Position numbers and translations under genes: made by a program
Assembly: GCF_004378255.1 (NCBI RefSeq)
Contig: NZ_SNQG01000008.1
Coordinates: forward strand, 124,001-188,000
Direction: 5' to 3'
DNA length: 64,000 nucleotides
Source: Mucilaginibacter phyllosphaerae
Lineage (GTDB): Bacteria > Bacteroidota > Bacteroidia > Sphingobacteriales > Sphingobacteriaceae
Notes under the pieces: generated by a model
Databases searched by the model: none
Told to the model about the DNA's origin: nothing
What the model saw: only the letters and a program-made list of their open reading frames with translations
Shown: piece by piece, positions 63,941 through 64,000 of the stretch
Layout: each line of letters starts with the position of its first letter
Numbering within the stretch: position 1 is the stretch's first letter

Positions 63941-64000
63941 TGGCCGCTCAAATAAAAAGGGCGTTGTTTTTTAAATAGTTAGTCAATTAAAAAGGTAAAA

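Overview
The window looks like chromosomal DNA of a Bacteroidota species from the Sphingobacteriaceae, closest in style to Mucilaginibacter or Pedobacter. That is inferred from two SusC/SusD pairs, an ECF sigma/FecR pair, TAnnTTTG-type -7 promoter elements, DUF2147 and DUF5687 proteins, and the protein sequences themselves. No rRNA, tRNA, CRISPR array, phage or intact IS element was seen. The only intergenic gap over 300 bp is 21944-22766.

Layout. (1) 1-11104, plus strand: a fatty-acid beta-oxidation block with EtfA (5' truncated by the window), a hot-dog thioesterase, an acyl-CoA-binding protein, a DUF2147 protein, a HAD-ECH fusion, thiolase, acyl-CoA dehydrogenase, acyl-CoA ligase, and two enzymes resembling the mitochondrial auxiliary pair for unsaturated fats (delta3,delta2-enoyl-CoA isomerase and DECR-type 2,4-dienoyl-CoA reductase). 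(2) 11118-21943, minus strand: a polysaccharide utilisation locus (ECF sigma, FecR, STN-containing SusC, SusD, GH29 fucosidase, GH20 hexosaminidase). (3) 22767-27490: a second SusC/SusD pair without enzymes. (4) 27585-32771: split YeeE/YedE transporter, exonuclease III, an NTF2-like protein, a beta-barrel protein, a lipoprotein and a GT87-like membrane protein.

(5) 33053-38221: the most interesting block, a five-gene Anbu cluster made of a circularly permuted ATP-grasp protein, an alpha-E protein, a transglutaminase-like protein ending in eight glutamines, the proteasome-like Ntn hydrolase Anbu, and a second transglutaminase-like protein overlapping anbu. The family set is known from comparative genomics as a predicted peptide-synthesis/proteolysis system, but its substrate and product remain poorly defined. 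(6) 38484-45585: GltX, GNAT, ABC ATPase with a DUF5687 permease, TMEM175-like channel, RarA, and an AlkA-type glycosylase. (7) 45829-50368: a compact cyanophycin locus with cyanophycin synthetase divergent from cyanophycinase and an isoaspartyl dipeptidase/asparaginase, covering synthesis, depolymerisation and dipeptide cleavage. (8) 50557-56401: TPR-like secreted protein, C-terminal processing protease, then a DNA-end exonuclease with an ATP-dependent ligase. (9) 56680-63764: DtxR/MntR-type repressor divergent from a TonB-dependent receptor with a candidate operator between them, then Tex and an RsmF-type rRNA methyltransferase.

Intergenic spaces carry several families of short palindromic or MITE-like repeats. 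At three places (cpATP-grasp, alkA, exonuclease) the repeat supplies the 3' end or stop codon of the neighbouring gene. Strand switches between convergent genes are usually marked by hairpin terminators.
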